Shown in pieces: positions 1 through 8,918 of a stretch of DNA of 64,000 bases. Within the stretch, counting starts at the first letter, position 1. Each line of letters opens with the position of its first letter. Source of the stretch: Pseudomonas sp. QTF5 (GTDB lineage: Bacteria > Pseudomonadota > Gammaproteobacteria > Pseudomonadales > Pseudomonadaceae); assembly GCF_000512695.2 (NCBI RefSeq), contig NZ_AZRW02000034.1, positions 1-64,000 on the forward strand, written 5' to 3'. A program made the position numbers and the translations under genes. The notes beneath the pieces were generated by a model, which was not told where the DNA came from, ran no database searches, and saw only the letters and a list, made by a program, of their open reading frames with translations.

Positions 1-1
1 T

Positions 2-373
2 TTTGCCTGGGCGACCTTGCGCCGCTGGCAACAAGCCCAGGAAACCGGCGCAACCGTGGTCACCGAGCGCGAGTACCGCGTCGTCGAACACGCCTTGGCA
101 ACGCTCAGGGAGAAGCTTTATGAGTATGCCCGCCAGGTGCGCCATAACGAGGGGCCGGATGGTGCGACGACGAAAGAAAAGGCCGCGATGAGTGCCCTGT
201 ACGGAGAGCGAGGTCGACTGGAAAAAACCCATAAACGTTTGCAAACCCTGCGCTATCGCCGCCTTACCCTGGCGGATGTGTACGGCAGTGCTGCCCGGTT
301 ACCGGAGTTCCCCGGTAGCGTGGAACGCTGGAGCAAACAGCTGAAAATCGCCGTCTGGAGCAGTACGCAATGA
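2..373 (+). CDS. 3' end of an unrecognised protein (5' truncated by window edge)
   Basis: An open frame runs in from the window edge and ends at a TGA. The visible 123 residues are rich in Arg, Glu and Lys and look mainly helical (for example a stretch REKLYEYARQVRHNEG), with no signal peptide and no membrane segment. I do not recognise a family. A TTG inside the frame could serve as a start, but the frame is open upstream of it, so the gene probably begins outside the window. It points towards the NlpC/P60 genes, which are on the other strand, so nothing in the context suggests a function. Codon use looks somewhat less biased than in the housekeeping genes. Confidence 0.5.
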   Translation, partial: FAWATLRRWQQAQETGATVVTEREYRVVEHALATLREKLYEYARQVRHNEGPDGATTKEKAAMSALYGERGRLEKTHKRLQTLRYRRLTLADVYGSAARLPEFPGSVERWSKQLKIAVWSSTQ

Positions 374-653
374 TTCCAAGGCAATTGGATGATGGATTTT
401 TGCTGGCCCGCGAGCCGCTGGATATCGATTCGATCAGCTGAGTGTGGCCAACCTTTTAAAGGACTCTCCGATGCATGACTCAATCTCCGAACCGCATCGA
501 TATCAGCGGGTTGCAGGCGTTGCGCAGGGGGCCACCGAATGGCGGGGCATAGCGACAGCCCAGACTACATCGATGTTGAATGTGCCGACGCGCGGGCAAG
601 CCCGCTCCCACAGCGTTTACGACAGAGCGTGCGAGCGGTCATAACCACCCCCG
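374..653. other. Intergenic stretch with no convincing gene
   Basis: A 23-codon ORF begins with an ATG overlapping the stop of the preceding gene (ATGA at 370-373) and ends at 441. It has no recognisable product and may be a gene remnant. A single REP-like palindrome lies further on. I see no clear promoter or other gene. Confidence 0.4.
589..613. repeat. Single REP-like palindrome
   Basis: The stretch reads CGCGGGCAAGCCCGCTCCCA, a variant of the REP palindrome that recurs through this window. It has no second inverted copy nearby, unlike most of the others. Confidence 0.55.
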
Positions 654-1190
654 CTACGGATTATGTGCCAAGTGCTCGGGTTGCAAGACGCGTTTGGCGC
701 TCAGATAGGCTTTCTGCCAGTAAGCTTTGGACAAGCTGTCCAGCTTGACCGTGCCGCCCGTGGCTGGCGCGTGGACGAAGCGGCCTTCGCCGACGTAGAT
801 CCCGGCGTGGCTGACCTGGGAGCCGCCATTGGTGGCGAAGAAAATCAAGTCACCGGTTTGCAGGCCTTCCTTGCCAATATTGGGGGCTTGCATGCCGATC
901 ATCTCGCGGGTGGAGCGTGGCAAGGAAATGCCTGCGACATCGCGATACACATAACCGATCAGACCGCTGCAATCGAACCCGGAATCCGGCGTATTGCCGC
1001 CCCAGCGATAAGGCGTTCCCACCAGGCCCAGCGCGCGAAACAGCACGTCTTCTGCCTCAGGGGAAAAGGTTTGGGAAGGACCGAAAACAATCGGAGCGCG
1101 AACCACTGGCGCAGGGGGTGGTGGGCGGCTGGCGCAGGCGCTGAGCAGCGCTGCGAAGAACATGAGTGCGAGGCGGGCCGACATCGTCAT
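654..1190 (-). CDS. NlpC/P60 family lipoprotein, probable cell-wall endopeptidase
   Basis: A 178-residue protein with an N-terminal lipoprotein signal (lipobox LSAC, Cys about residue 19), a short Pro-rich linker and a C-terminal NlpC/P60 domain. The catalytic Cys is in FDCSGL (about 74) and the His in SHAGIY (about 128), with a further His at about 140. Members of this family cut peptide stems of peptidoglycan; this one would be anchored to an envelope membrane. The ATG at 1190 is chosen because an AGGA precedes it by about 10 bases and the signal peptide follows at once; a longer in-frame ORF upstream adds an unlikely leader. It follows a close paralogue on the same strand, but a terminator lies between them, so each may be expressed separately. 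Confidence 0.88.
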   Translation of the reverse strand: MTMSARLALMFFAALLSACASRPPPPAPVVRAPIVFGPSQTFSPEAEDVLFRALGLVGTPYRWGGNTPDSGFDCSGLIGYVYRDVAGISLPRSTREMIGMQAPNIGKEGLQTGDLIFFATNGGSQVSHAGIYVGEGRFVHAPATGGTVKLDSLSKAYWQKAYLSAKRVLQPEHLAHNP

Positions 1191-1244
1191 AAACAGAACA
1201 TCCTGATCTGGCTGCGGCTTTTTCCACCGAAAAGGCAGAAAGAA

Positions 1245-1272
1245 AACCGCCTGCGAAGAACGCAGGCGGTTT
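1245..1272 (-). terminator. Rho-independent terminator between the two NlpC/P60 genes
   Basis: On the minus strand AAACCGCCTGCG pairs with CGCAGGCGGTTT around a 4-5 base loop, followed by TTCTTTCT. It lies between the two paralogues and would end the upstream transcript. Confidence 0.7.
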
Positions 1273-1354
1273 GCCATCAATAATAGATCAGGATTCTAGC
1301 GGCTACGCGGCAAACTTCAAGTAAGACTTTAAGTTCGCCTTACAAGTCGTACGT

Positions 1355-2005
1355 TTACTTGCGTGCAGTGACGATAGGAGCCGCAGCCGGCGCCATCGCG
1401 AGTGCGCGTTTGGCTTCGATAAAGGTTTTGCTCCAGTAGCTGTCGCCCAGGCTATCGATCCGGACACCACCGCTTTTGCGGCTGCTGGAGTGGATGAACT
1501 GATTGTCACCCAGGTAGATCCCGGCGTGACTGACACGACCGCGACGACCATTGGTGGCGAAGAACAGCAGGTCACCCGGCTTGAGGGCGCTGCGAGCAAC
1601 CAGAGGAGCGTCAACGTTGATCATTTCGCGGGTCGAGCGCGGCAGGTTCATGCCGGCCTCTTCACGAAACAGATAACCGATGAAGCCGCTGCAGTCGAAA
1701 CCAGCTTCGGAGGTGCCGCCGAAACGGTAACGGGTACCGATCAGGGACATGCCACGTTCGAGGATGCTGTCGGCCAGAACTGGAAGCTGGTATGACTTGC
1801 CGCCGGCGAAGTCTGCCAGTTCTTTATCGGTAGCTACGCCGTCTTGGTAAAGAGCTTCCTGGAAAAGTACGGAAGAAGACTGCGCGGTAACTGAATTTGA
1901 AACCTGCTGTTTTGGCTCTTGCTGGGACACTGGAGAGTGAGCAGCGCAACCGAACAACAGGGTGACGAGTGCGAGAGGCACGAGGGGTGCGAAGCGCTTT
2001 AGCAT
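1355..2005 (-). CDS. NlpC/P60 family lipoprotein, second copy
   Basis: A 216-residue protein with a lipoprotein signal (LLFGC, Cys about residue 20), a Ser/Gln-rich linker of roughly 70 residues and a C-terminal NlpC/P60 domain. The catalytic Cys is in FDCSGF (about 105) and the His in SHAGIY (about 160). It shares long blocks with its downstream neighbour (PRSTREMI, DLLFFATNG versus DLIFFATNG), so the two are tandem paralogues with different linkers. I chose the ATG at 2005; a GTG two codons upstream is possible, and neither has a strong ribosome site. The expected role is peptidoglycan endopeptidase in the envelope. Family certain, substrate not known. Confidence 0.87.
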   Translation of the reverse strand: MLKRFAPLVPLALVTLLFGCAAHSPVSQQEPKQQVSNSVTAQSSSVLFQEALYQDGVATDKELADFAGGKSYQLPVLADSILERGMSLIGTRYRFGGTSEAGFDCSGFIGYLFREEAGMNLPRSTREMINVDAPLVARSALKPGDLLFFATNGRRGRVSHAGIYLGDNQFIHSSSRKSGGVRIDSLGDSYWSKTFIEAKRALAMAPAAAPIVTARK

Positions 2006-2208
2006 GGGCACGACCGTGGCTGATAGTTTTAAAAGAAGCCGCGACTATGCCCGCTATCAACCTCATTTGCAAATTCAATCGATCTTTATGTGACTTATCG
2101 GTTTCTCGTTTACATCTAAGCGCTTAAGCCAATTTTGAACTTTTGCGCAGCCTGCCTTCTTGCAGGAAAGCGGATTTTTTGACGCCTTGAATATGCCGAA
2201 ACCCGCGT

Positions 2209-2233
2209 AAAACCTGAGCTTGATCAGGTTTTT
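2209..2233 (-). terminator. Terminator downstream of hda
   Basis: AAAACCTGA pairs with TCAGGTTTT around a short loop, with T-runs on both strands. It lies directly after the hda stop and may work in both directions. Confidence 0.65.
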
Positions 2234-2938
2234 TTACCAACCAAGGGTTTCTTTCAGGAACGGGATTGTCAGCTTGCGCTGAGCCTGAAGAGAGGCCTGA
2301 TCGAGCCGTTCAAGCAGCTCGAAAAGCGCACTCATGCTGCGGGTACCGCGGGTCAAAATAAAATGCCCGACTTCGTCAGTCAGGTGCAGGCCGCGACGGG
2401 ATGCGCGCAACTGCAAGGCACGCAATTTGTCTTCGTCAGAGAGTGGACGCATCTGAAAAATCAGCGCCAGTGTCAGCCGCGACTTGAGGTCTGCCAGCTT
2501 CACCGGCAGCTCGCGCGGAGATGTCGAGGCGGCGATCAGCAGACGCCGGCCGCTGTCACGCAGACGATTGAACAGATGGAACAGCGCCTCTTCCCAGTCC
2601 GCCTTGCCGGCGACCGCCTGCAGATCGTCCAGGCAAACCAGTTCGTATTGTTCGAGGTTATCGAGGATTTCGATGCCGCGGTCCAGCAACTCGGCCAACG
2701 GCAGGTACACCGCAGGCTCCCCCAGTTGCTCGAAGCGCAGACAGGCCGCCTGCAACAAATGCGTGCGCCCTACCCCGTCCTTGCCCCAGAGGTAAATCAG
2801 GCTTTCCGTCCAGCCGGCGTCGGCTTCGCAGAGCCGCTCGACATAGCCGAGTGCAGCGGCATTGGCGCCTGGGTAGTAATTGATAAAGGTAGCGTCATCA
2901 CGCAGACGCACACCTAGGGGCAGCTGAATCGGTTTCAT
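2234..2938 (-). CDS. hda: DnaA regulatory inactivator Hda
   Basis: A 234-residue DnaA-like AAA+ protein without the DnaA DNA-binding domain, the expected size for Hda. The N-terminal MKPIQLPLGVRL contains the QLPL-type clamp-binding element by which Hda docks on the DNA polymerase III beta clamp. The nucleotide-binding loop reads WGKDGVGRTHLL and a Walker B-like LVCLDDLQAV follows. With the loaded clamp, Hda stimulates ATP hydrolysis by DnaA and so limits re-initiation of replication. It is followed by a terminator and separated by about 230 bp from the permease gene on the same strand. Confidence 0.93.
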   Translation of the reverse strand: MKPIQLPLGVRLRDDATFINYYPGANAAALGYVERLCEADAGWTESLIYLWGKDGVGRTHLLQAACLRFEQLGEPAVYLPLAELLDRGIEILDNLEQYELVCLDDLQAVAGKADWEEALFHLFNRLRDSGRRLLIAASTSPRELPVKLADLKSRLTLALIFQMRPLSDEDKLRALQLRASRRGLHLTDEVGHFILTRGTRSMSALFELLERLDQASLQAQRKLTIPFLKETLGW

Positions 2939-3168
2939 GCTGACTGAACAGTTCCAAAGGAACCGTTAGTGGCCTCTGTGTAAAGTTTGCGAAGTTTATA
3001 CCCGTGAGGCTGACCGCACAATGCGACAGACCACAAGCAAAATCAAAGGTTTGCGTTAACACTCTGGTTTTATGACAGTTTCTTTGGCGGCGCATGTGAC
3101 AGCCGCACGAGAGAGTCGGGCAAACCTGGCATGAAACCAGACTGCCCGCCACGAGCGATCAAAAAACC

Positions 3169-4242
3169 TTACAGCTCGGATTCGTCGACTCCGCCGTAGA
3201 TATCCGAATCCTTATACAAATCATGCACATGCCGCACCAGAACCATGATCACCGCCGCCACCGGCAACGCCAGCAGCACACCGGTAAAACCAAACAGTTC
3301 GCCGCCGGCCAGGATGGCGAAAATCACCGCCACCGGGTGCAGGCCGATCCGGTCGCCCACCAGCAACGGCGTCAGGACCATACCTTCCAGCGCCTGGCCG
3401 ACCATGAACACCGCGACGATACCGATCATGGGATACAGATCGCCACCGAACTGGAACAGACCGGCGATCAATGCCGCACCAATCCCGATGACGAATCCCA
3501 TGTACGGCACGATTGCCGCCAGACCGGCAATCAGACCGATCAACAACCCCAGCTCCAGCCCGACGATCATCAAACCTGCGGCATAGATTACGCCCAGCGC
3601 CAGCATCACCAGCAATTGCCCGCGGATAAACGCCCCGAGCACTTCATGACATTCAGCCGCCAGGGACATCACGCGTTCTTCACGATCGCGGGGCAGCAGG
3701 CTACGGATCTTGACCATCATCAAGTCCCAGTCGCGCAGCAGATAAAAACTCACCACCGGAATCAGCACCAGATTGGCCAGCCAGCCGATCAACGCAAGGC
3801 CTGAAGCTGTCGCCTGACTCAGTACCACACCGACCACATCGGTGGTCTGGCCCATGTGCTCGCTGAATGCCGCCTTGAGCTTGTCGAACTTCCAGAAGCC
3901 GTCCGACAACCCCATCTTCGATTGCACCCACGGCACAGCGGTATGCTGCAACCAGTCGAGCATCTGCGGCGCCAGTTCATACAAACGAAACAGCTGCTTG
4001 GCGAGCATCGGCACCAACACCAACAGCAACGCGGTGACAATCAGCGTGAACAACGCGAACACCGCCACCACGCCCCAGGACCGTGACAGACCGTACTTCT
4101 CCAGCCGATCCACCAACGGGTCAAACAGATAGGCCAACAGCAGCGCCACCAGGAACGGCGTCAGGATCGGGTGCAACAGGTAAACAAACGCGCAAAGCAG
4201 GACCACCCCACCGAGCCAGAACCAACGCCGTGTATCGGCCAT
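3169..4242 (-). CDS. AI-2E family transporter (PerM/UPF0118 type permease)
   Basis: A 357-residue membrane protein with about seven to eight predicted helices: two near the N-terminus (VVLLCAFVYLLHPILTPFLV), one in the middle, then a dense C-terminal set. Between them is a soluble stretch (about 100-150) typical of the family. Family members include the autoinducer-2 exporter TqsA and sodium/proton antiporters, so the substrate cannot be read from sequence. In related pseudomonads this gene commonly stands between hda and the purMN region, as here. It is separated by 30 bp from the DUF2066 gene upstream, so the two may be co-transcribed. Confidence 0.88.
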   Translation of the reverse strand: MADTRRWFWLGGVVLLCAFVYLLHPILTPFLVALLLAYLFDPLVDRLEKYGLSRSWGVVAVFALFTLIVTALLLVLVPMLAKQLFRLYELAPQMLDWLQHTAVPWVQSKMGLSDGFWKFDKLKAAFSEHMGQTTDVVGVVLSQATASGLALIGWLANLVLIPVVSFYLLRDWDLMMVKIRSLLPRDREERVMSLAAECHEVLGAFIRGQLLVMLALGVIYAAGLMIVGLELGLLIGLIAGLAAIVPYMGFVIGIGAALIAGLFQFGGDLYPMIGIVAVFMVGQALEGMVLTPLLVGDRIGLHPVAVIFAILAGGELFGFTGVLLALPVAAVIMVLVRHVHDLYKDSDIYGGVDESEL

Positions 4243-4272
4243 GTACCACTCCTGCTTCTATATAAAGAAAAA

Positions 4273-5331
4273 CTACCAACGAAAACGTAACTGCGGCGTC
4301 GGTGCCAGGGCTGGCGCTGCGGTCGGTGTTGAGCCAACCGCTACGGGTTGAACAGGCGCCGTGGGGGCAGGCGCCTCACCAGCCGGAATTTCCTGCAACT
4401 TGGCCAAAGACAACTGCGCCCGCAGCTGATCGGAGCTGCCGTTGACCCGATAAAGCACGCGGTCACCATCAACGCTTTGCAGGCGAGCGCCGAAAGGCTC
4501 AAGCAAACGCCCGAGCGTCGCATAACGTTCCAGGTTCATCCCCTGCACCTCCAGCAATTGCTCGCTCGATGCACCCGGTTTGGCGACAAATCGCGGCGCC
4601 AGGCGTTGGCTGACCGCCAGCATCACCGCATCGGCCAGCGCTGCGGTATCGGCACCCTGCACGCTACCCGCTTCTTTCTGATCGCCCAACCACAAACGCC
4701 ACTTGGCTTGCCATTGGCCACCCTCTTCACGGGCATGCACCGCCAGCAAGGCGTCGGCATTGTATCGGTCGGATGCGCCACGCAGCGGTGCCGGGTCTGC
4801 ACTTTCCAGATTCGGCGCCGTGGCGACAATCTGCTCATCCAGGTCCGCCAGCGGCAAGCGCAGCGGCAGCCCACGATGTTGAGCCGCTCGACGCAGTGGC
4901 GTAGCGCTGGCCTGACCATCGCCGACCAGGCTCGACCCTTCGGCGGAATCGTTCAGCCACCAACCGAGAATCGATGGCCGGTTGGCGCCCCATACGGCCA
5001 ACCCTGCACGCCGCAAGGCCTGTTCGGTGGTGGCCGGATCGAAATCGACTTTCAGCACTTGCGGCGGCCCGGCGTCGTAACCGAACTGACTGATGATTTG
5101 CTGAGGATCTTTGCGCACGGCCGCCAGACCCGGGTTCTGCGCAGCCTTGGGATCGCCGGTCAGGCGCAACACCAACGTATCCAGCGCCCGTTGAGTCGCC
5201 TGATCGCGCTCCTCCGGCGTCTGGCTGCTGACAGGTTCGCGCACTTGATAGAGGCTTTTGATTGTTTCGGCATGGCTGGTCAGGCTGACCATGGATAAAC
5301 AGCCTACGAACAAGCATTTAAGAAAACGCAT
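4273..5331 (-). CDS. DUF2066 domain protein, exported
   Basis: A 352-residue protein with a Sec-type signal peptide (hydrophobic core followed by SHAETIK, probable cleavage after about residue 21). The remainder matches the DUF2066 proteins that sit divergently from purM in Pseudomonas. The last 35 residues are rich in Pro and Ala (APAPTAPVQPVAV) and end in LRFRW. No enzyme motif is visible. Function unknown; location presumably periplasm or outer membrane. The gene precedes the AI-2E permease on the same strand. Confidence 0.85.
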   Translation of the reverse strand: MRFLKCLFVGCLSMVSLTSHAETIKSLYQVREPVSSQTPEERDQATQRALDTLVLRLTGDPKAAQNPGLAAVRKDPQQIISQFGYDAGPPQVLKVDFDPATTEQALRRAGLAVWGANRPSILGWWLNDSAEGSSLVGDGQASATPLRRAAQHRGLPLRLPLADLDEQIVATAPNLESADPAPLRGASDRYNADALLAVHAREEGGQWQAKWRLWLGDQKEAGSVQGADTAALADAVMLAVSQRLAPRFVAKPGASSEQLLEVQGMNLERYATLGRLLEPFGARLQSVDGDRVLYRVNGSSDQLRAQLSLAKLQEIPAGEAPAPTAPVQPVAVGSTPTAAPALAPTPQLRFRW

Positions 5332-5721
5332 AAGAGATTCCTGACGACAAGAGCGGCTGGAACAAACCGCATGAACATGAAGACGATTGAGCTAGGCTGT
5401 GACCACACGCTCAAGCAAAACATTCACACGATCACGTTAAGTTTTCGCATTGACATAACGATAGACGGTTAGCGTCGATACCTTATACAGCCATGCGGGA
5501 CGCCACCAATACGAGCAATATCGGTTTTTTTAACGCGATATGCCTCTGCCCGTCGGCACGAGGATGGCCGCTGCCCCTCAAGCCTGATAAAATCGCGCGC
5601 CTTCGCAGACCGGCAACAGCCGGGCGCCCTGAAATTCGCGTACGGCAATTGCCCTTCGCCAGCTTCAGTGGCCCCACTGGACTCGGTCGTTACCCCTGAA
5701 TCCCCCCTAAAGGCCTGGATC
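5332..5721. other. Divergent intergenic region between DUF2066 and purM
   Basis: This 390-bp stretch must hold the promoters of both divergent transcripts. On the plus strand an extended -10 like element TGATAAAAT is at 5585-5593, without a good -35 box, leaving a purM leader of about 120 bases. No gene or strong hairpin is evident. An in-frame upstream start for purM at 5668 lacks a ribosome site. Confidence 0.4.
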
Positions 5722-6780
5722 ATGAGCAAGCAACCCTCCCTGAGCTACAAGGACGCCGGTGTAGACATCGACGCCGGTGAAGCATTGGTCGAACGCATCA
5801 AGAGCGTCGCCAAGCGCACTGCGCGCCCGGAAGTCATGGGCGGCCTGGGCGGTTTCGGCGCCCTCTGCGAAATCCCGGCCGGTTACAAGCAACCGGTACT
5901 GGTATCGGGCACTGACGGCGTCGGCACCAAACTGCGCCTGGCGCTGAACCTGAACAAGCACGACAGCATCGGCATCGACCTGGTTGCCATGTGCGTGAAC
6001 GACCTGGTGGTCTGCGGCGCCGAGCCGCTGTTCTTCCTCGACTACTACGCCACCGGCAAACTGAACGTCGAAACCGCGACCCAGGTCGTGACCGGCATCG
6101 GCGCTGGCTGTGAACTGTCCGGCTGCTCCCTGGTCGGCGGCGAAACCGCTGAAATGCCTGGCATGTACGAAGGCGAAGACTACGACCTGGCCGGCTTCTG
6201 CGTCGGCGTCGTGGAAAAAGCCGAAATCATCGACGGTTCCAAAGTCGCTGCCGGCGATGCCCTGCTCGCCCTGCCGTCTTCCGGCCCGCACTCCAACGGC
6301 TACTCGCTGATCCGCAAGATCATCGAAGTGTCCGGTGCAGACATCGAAAACATCCAGCTCGACGGCAAACCGCTGACCGACCTGCTGATGGCCCCGACCC
6401 GCATCTACGTGAAGCCGTTGCTCAAGCTGATCAAGGACACCGGTGCCGTCAAAGCCATGGCCCACATCACCGGTGGTGGCCTGCTGGACAACATTCCGCG
6501 CGTTCTGCCAAAAGGCGCACAAGCGGTGGTTGACGTTGCTAGCTGGACTCGCCCTGCCGTGTTCGACTGGCTGCAAGAGAAAGGCAACGTCGACGAAAAC
6601 GAAATGCACCGCGTGCTGAACTGTGGCGTCGGCATGGTCATCTGCGTTGGCCAGGAGCACGTTGAAACCGCGCTGAACGTGCTGCGTGAAGCCGGCGAGC
6701 AGCCTTGGGTCATCGGTCAGATCGCCACCGCTGCCGAAGGCGCGGCTCAGGTCGAACTGAAGAACCTTAAGGCGCACTAA
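5722..6780 (+). CDS. purM: Phosphoribosylformylglycinamidine cyclo-ligase (AIR synthetase)
   Basis: A 352-residue protein, the usual length for PurM. It closes the imidazole ring of purines, turning FGAM and ATP into aminoimidazole ribonucleotide. Visible family signatures are SGTDGVGTKLRLA near residue 65, CVNDLVVCGAEPLFFLDYYATG, GGETAEMPGMY, SSGPHSNGYSLIRK and HITGGGLLDNIPRVL, in that order. The chosen ATG gives the conserved start MSKQPSLSYKDAGVDID and has AAAGG a few bases upstream. It overlaps purN by one base (TAATG), so the two are translationally coupled. Confidence 0.97.
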   Translation: MSKQPSLSYKDAGVDIDAGEALVERIKSVAKRTARPEVMGGLGGFGALCEIPAGYKQPVLVSGTDGVGTKLRLALNLNKHDSIGIDLVAMCVNDLVVCGAEPLFFLDYYATGKLNVETATQVVTGIGAGCELSGCSLVGGETAEMPGMYEGEDYDLAGFCVGVVEKAEIIDGSKVAAGDALLALPSSGPHSNGYSLIRKIIEVSGADIENIQLDGKPLTDLLMAPTRIYVKPLLKLIKDTGAVKAMAHITGGGLLDNIPRVLPKGAQAVVDVASWTRPAVFDWLQEKGNVDENEMHRVLNCGVGMVICVGQEHVETALNVLREAGEQPWVIGQIATAAEGAAQVELKNLKAH

Positions 6781-7430
6781 TGCCTAAAACCTGTGATGTG
6801 GTGGTGCTGTTGTCCGGCACCGGCAGTAACTTGCAGGCCTTGATCGACAGCGCGCGGACCGGCGACAGCCCGGCCCGCATCGCTGCGGTGATTTCCAACC
6901 GCGCCGACGCCTACGGCCTGCAACGCGCCAGGGACGCGGGTATCGACACCCGCACCCTGGATCACAAGGCGTTCGAAGGTCGCGAGGCCTTCGATGCCGC
7001 GCTGATCGAACTGATCGACGCCTTCAACCCCAAACTCGTGGTACTGGCCGGCTTCATGCGCATTCTCAGCGCTGATTTCGTGCGCCACTATCAGGGTCGC
7101 CTGCTCAATATCCATCCCTCGCTGCTGCCCAAATACAAAGGGTTACACACCCATCAGCGCGCGCTGGAGGCCGGCGATACTGAACATGGCTGCTCCGTGC
7201 ACTTCGTCACCGAGGAACTCGATGGTGGACCACTGGTCGTACAGGCAGTAATACCGGTAGAGTTGCACGATTCGCCGCAGAGTCTGGCGCAGCGAGTCCA
7301 TACCCAGGAACACCTGATCTACCCGATGGCCGTACGCTGGTTTGCTGAAGGTCGTTTATCACTCGGTGAACAAGGTGCTTTACTGGACGGACAGTTACTC
7401 GCGGCCAGCGGCCACTTGATTCGAACCTAG
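6780..7430 (+). CDS. purN: Phosphoribosylglycinamide formyltransferase
   Basis: A 216-residue protein, the usual length. It moves a formyl group from 10-formyl-tetrahydrofolate to GAR in purine synthesis. The N-terminal VVLLSGTGSNLQALID is the phosphate-binding loop. NIHPSLLPKYKGLHTHQRAL carries the catalytic Asn-His pair, and GCSVHFVTEELDGG the conserved Asp region. The start shares a base with the purM stop. A DUF3108 gene follows after eight bases and is probably in the same operon. Confidence 0.97.
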   Translation: MPKTCDVVVLLSGTGSNLQALIDSARTGDSPARIAAVISNRADAYGLQRARDAGIDTRTLDHKAFEGREAFDAALIELIDAFNPKLVVLAGFMRILSADFVRHYQGRLLNIHPSLLPKYKGLHTHQRALEAGDTEHGCSVHFVTEELDGGPLVVQAVIPVELHDSPQSLAQRVHTQEHLIYPMAVRWFAEGRLSLGEQGALLDGQLLAASGHLIRT

Positions 7431-7438
7431 GAGATTTT

Positions 7439-8152
7439 ATGCGTCGCGCCCTGCTCTTCGCTTGCGCTCTGTTCGCCCTGCCGTTTGCGCAGGCCGCAGA
7501 CCTTCAACCCTTCTCCGCCAGCTACACCGCCGACTGGAAACAGCTGCCCATGAGCGGCACCGCCGAACGCAGCCTGACCAAGGGAGCCAACGGCGTCTGG
7601 AAACTCAGCTTCAAGGCGTCGATGATGATCGCCAGCCTGACCGAAGAAAGCACCCTGACCCTGGACAAGGACACGCTGCTGCCGCAGTCCTACCACTTCG
7701 AACGCGGTGGCCTGGGCAAAGCCAAGAAGGCGGATCTGGACTTCGACTGGGCCAACAAGATGGTCACCGGCACCGATCGCGGCGACGCGGTCAAACTGCC
7801 GCTCAACCGCGGCATGGTCGACAAATCCACCTATCAACTGGCGCTGCAGCATGACGTTGCCGCCGGCAAGAAAAGCATGAGCTATCAGGTCGTCGATGAC
7901 GGCGAAGTCGATACCTATGACTTCCGTGTGCTGGGCTCGGAGAAAGTCGACACCAAGGCTGGCCAGATCGATGCGATCAAGGTCGAGCGCGTGCGCGATC
8001 CGACACAAAGCAAACGCATCACCGTGCTGTGGTTCGCCAAGGACTGGGATTACCTGCTGGTCCGTCTGCAACAGGTCGAAACCGATGGCAAGGAGTACAA
8101 CATCATGCTCCTCGACGGTATCGTCAACGGCAAGACGGTCAAAGGCAGCTGA
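7439..8152 (+). CDS. DUF3108 domain protein, exported
   Basis: A 237-residue protein with a clear signal peptide (LLFACALFALPFAQA, cleavage about residue 19) followed by a domain beginning FSASYTADWKQLPMSGTAERSL, typical of DUF3108. This is a beta-rich periplasmic family of unknown function. The gene follows purN with an AGGAG in the short gap, so it is likely expressed with purMN, and it ends in a strong terminator. No catalytic residues are suggested. Confidence 0.87.
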   Translation: MRRALLFACALFALPFAQAADLQPFSASYTADWKQLPMSGTAERSLTKGANGVWKLSFKASMMIASLTEESTLTLDKDTLLPQSYHFERGGLGKAKKADLDFDWANKMVTGTDRGDAVKLPLNRGMVDKSTYQLALQHDVAAGKKSMSYQVVDDGEVDTYDFRVLGSEKVDTKAGQIDAIKVERVRDPTQSKRITVLWFAKDWDYLLVRLQQVETDGKEYNIMLLDGIVNGKTVKGS

Positions 8153-8169
8153 TCCGCAGCAACGACATG

Positions 8170-8197
8170 AAAGCCCCGCAAATGCGGGGCTTTTTTT
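8170..8197 (+). terminator. Terminator of the purMN-DUF3108 operon
   Basis: AAAGCCCCGCA and TGCGGGGCTTT form a tight stem followed by a run of T. Confidence 0.85.
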
Positions 8198-8226
8198 CGT
8201 CGGTTAACTTGGCACCCCAGATCCCC

Positions 8227-8265
8227 CTGTGGGAGCGGGCTTGCCCAGCGCTTGCCCGCGCTTCG
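8227..8265. repeat. Degenerate REP-like palindrome
   Basis: It starts as a standard REP (TGTGGGAGCGGGCTTGCCCA), but the second half repeats GCTTGCCCGCGCTTCG instead of the usual CTCGCGAAGG. This looks like a scrambled or hybrid copy. Confidence 0.5.
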
Positions 8266-8279
8266 TTGGACGGGAACGA

Positions 8280-8744
8280 TCAGCGCACGGTAAAGCGTTG
8301 CTGAGCCAGCAGACGGTCGCCTTGGAACACCATGAAACGCCATTCCCCAGGAACGACTTCGTGGCTTTCGGTGAACTCGAAAGCCATCAAGTCTTGCGGA
8401 GCGCCTGGCACCAGTTTCTGGGTTACTTCCAGTTTGTCGTGACGCACGCCATCTGAAGTACGAATGCCCGGTGTGAAATAGAGCAACGTCAGCGGCTGGT
8501 CTTCGGCGACCTTGCCGGCCAACTGGTAACGCATCCCGAACTTGATGCCCAGTTTCGCCGGGATGATTTCGGTCTGCTGGATCTGTTCATTGCTGCGGCG
8601 CAAAACGCGCTCGCCCGATTGCAGTTCGGCTTTTGGGCCAGCGAACACGCCGTATTCCACCGGGCCTTCAACGCGGACTTCGGCACTGGCCAGACCACTG
8701 ACGAACATCATTGTGGCCAGGGTGGCTAAACGGGTGAGGTGCAT
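8280..8744 (-). CDS. DUF3859 domain protein, exported
   Basis: A 154-residue protein with a signal peptide (LATLATMMFVSGLASA, cleavage about residue 21). The mature part opens with VRVEGPVEYGVFAG, typical of DUF3859. The start at 8744 is preceded by AAGGAGCGC; a longer frame upstream would add 26 residues before the signal peptide and is rejected. The family has no known function; the fold is expected to be beta-rich and periplasmic. It stands alone between two plus-strand genes. Confidence 0.83.
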   Translation of the reverse strand: MHLTRLATLATMMFVSGLASAEVRVEGPVEYGVFAGPKAELQSGERVLRRSNEQIQQTEIIPAKLGIKFGMRYQLAGKVAEDQPLTLLYFTPGIRTSDGVRHDKLEVTQKLVPGAPQDLMAFEFTESHEVVPGEWRFMVFQGDRLLAQQRFTVR

Positions 8745-8918
8745 GGTGCGCTCCTTGATTGAGATGAGCGCGAGGGTATGACGCGGGAGTGACAGGTTAA
8801 TGACAGATCGGCGGGACAACATGAGATCGCAGCCTTCGGCAGCTCCTACAGGAATGCTCTATAACTTCAGGGTCTTTTTTGATCGAATGACTTTTCCCTG
8901 TTACCCGCGAGGTTTCCC

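Noticed and set aside
3118..3150. Terminator after the AI-2E permease gene
   Set aside because: A stem with GGGCA/TGCCC and inner CTGG/CCAG is present, but it has a bulge and no T-run, so I did not list it as a terminator.
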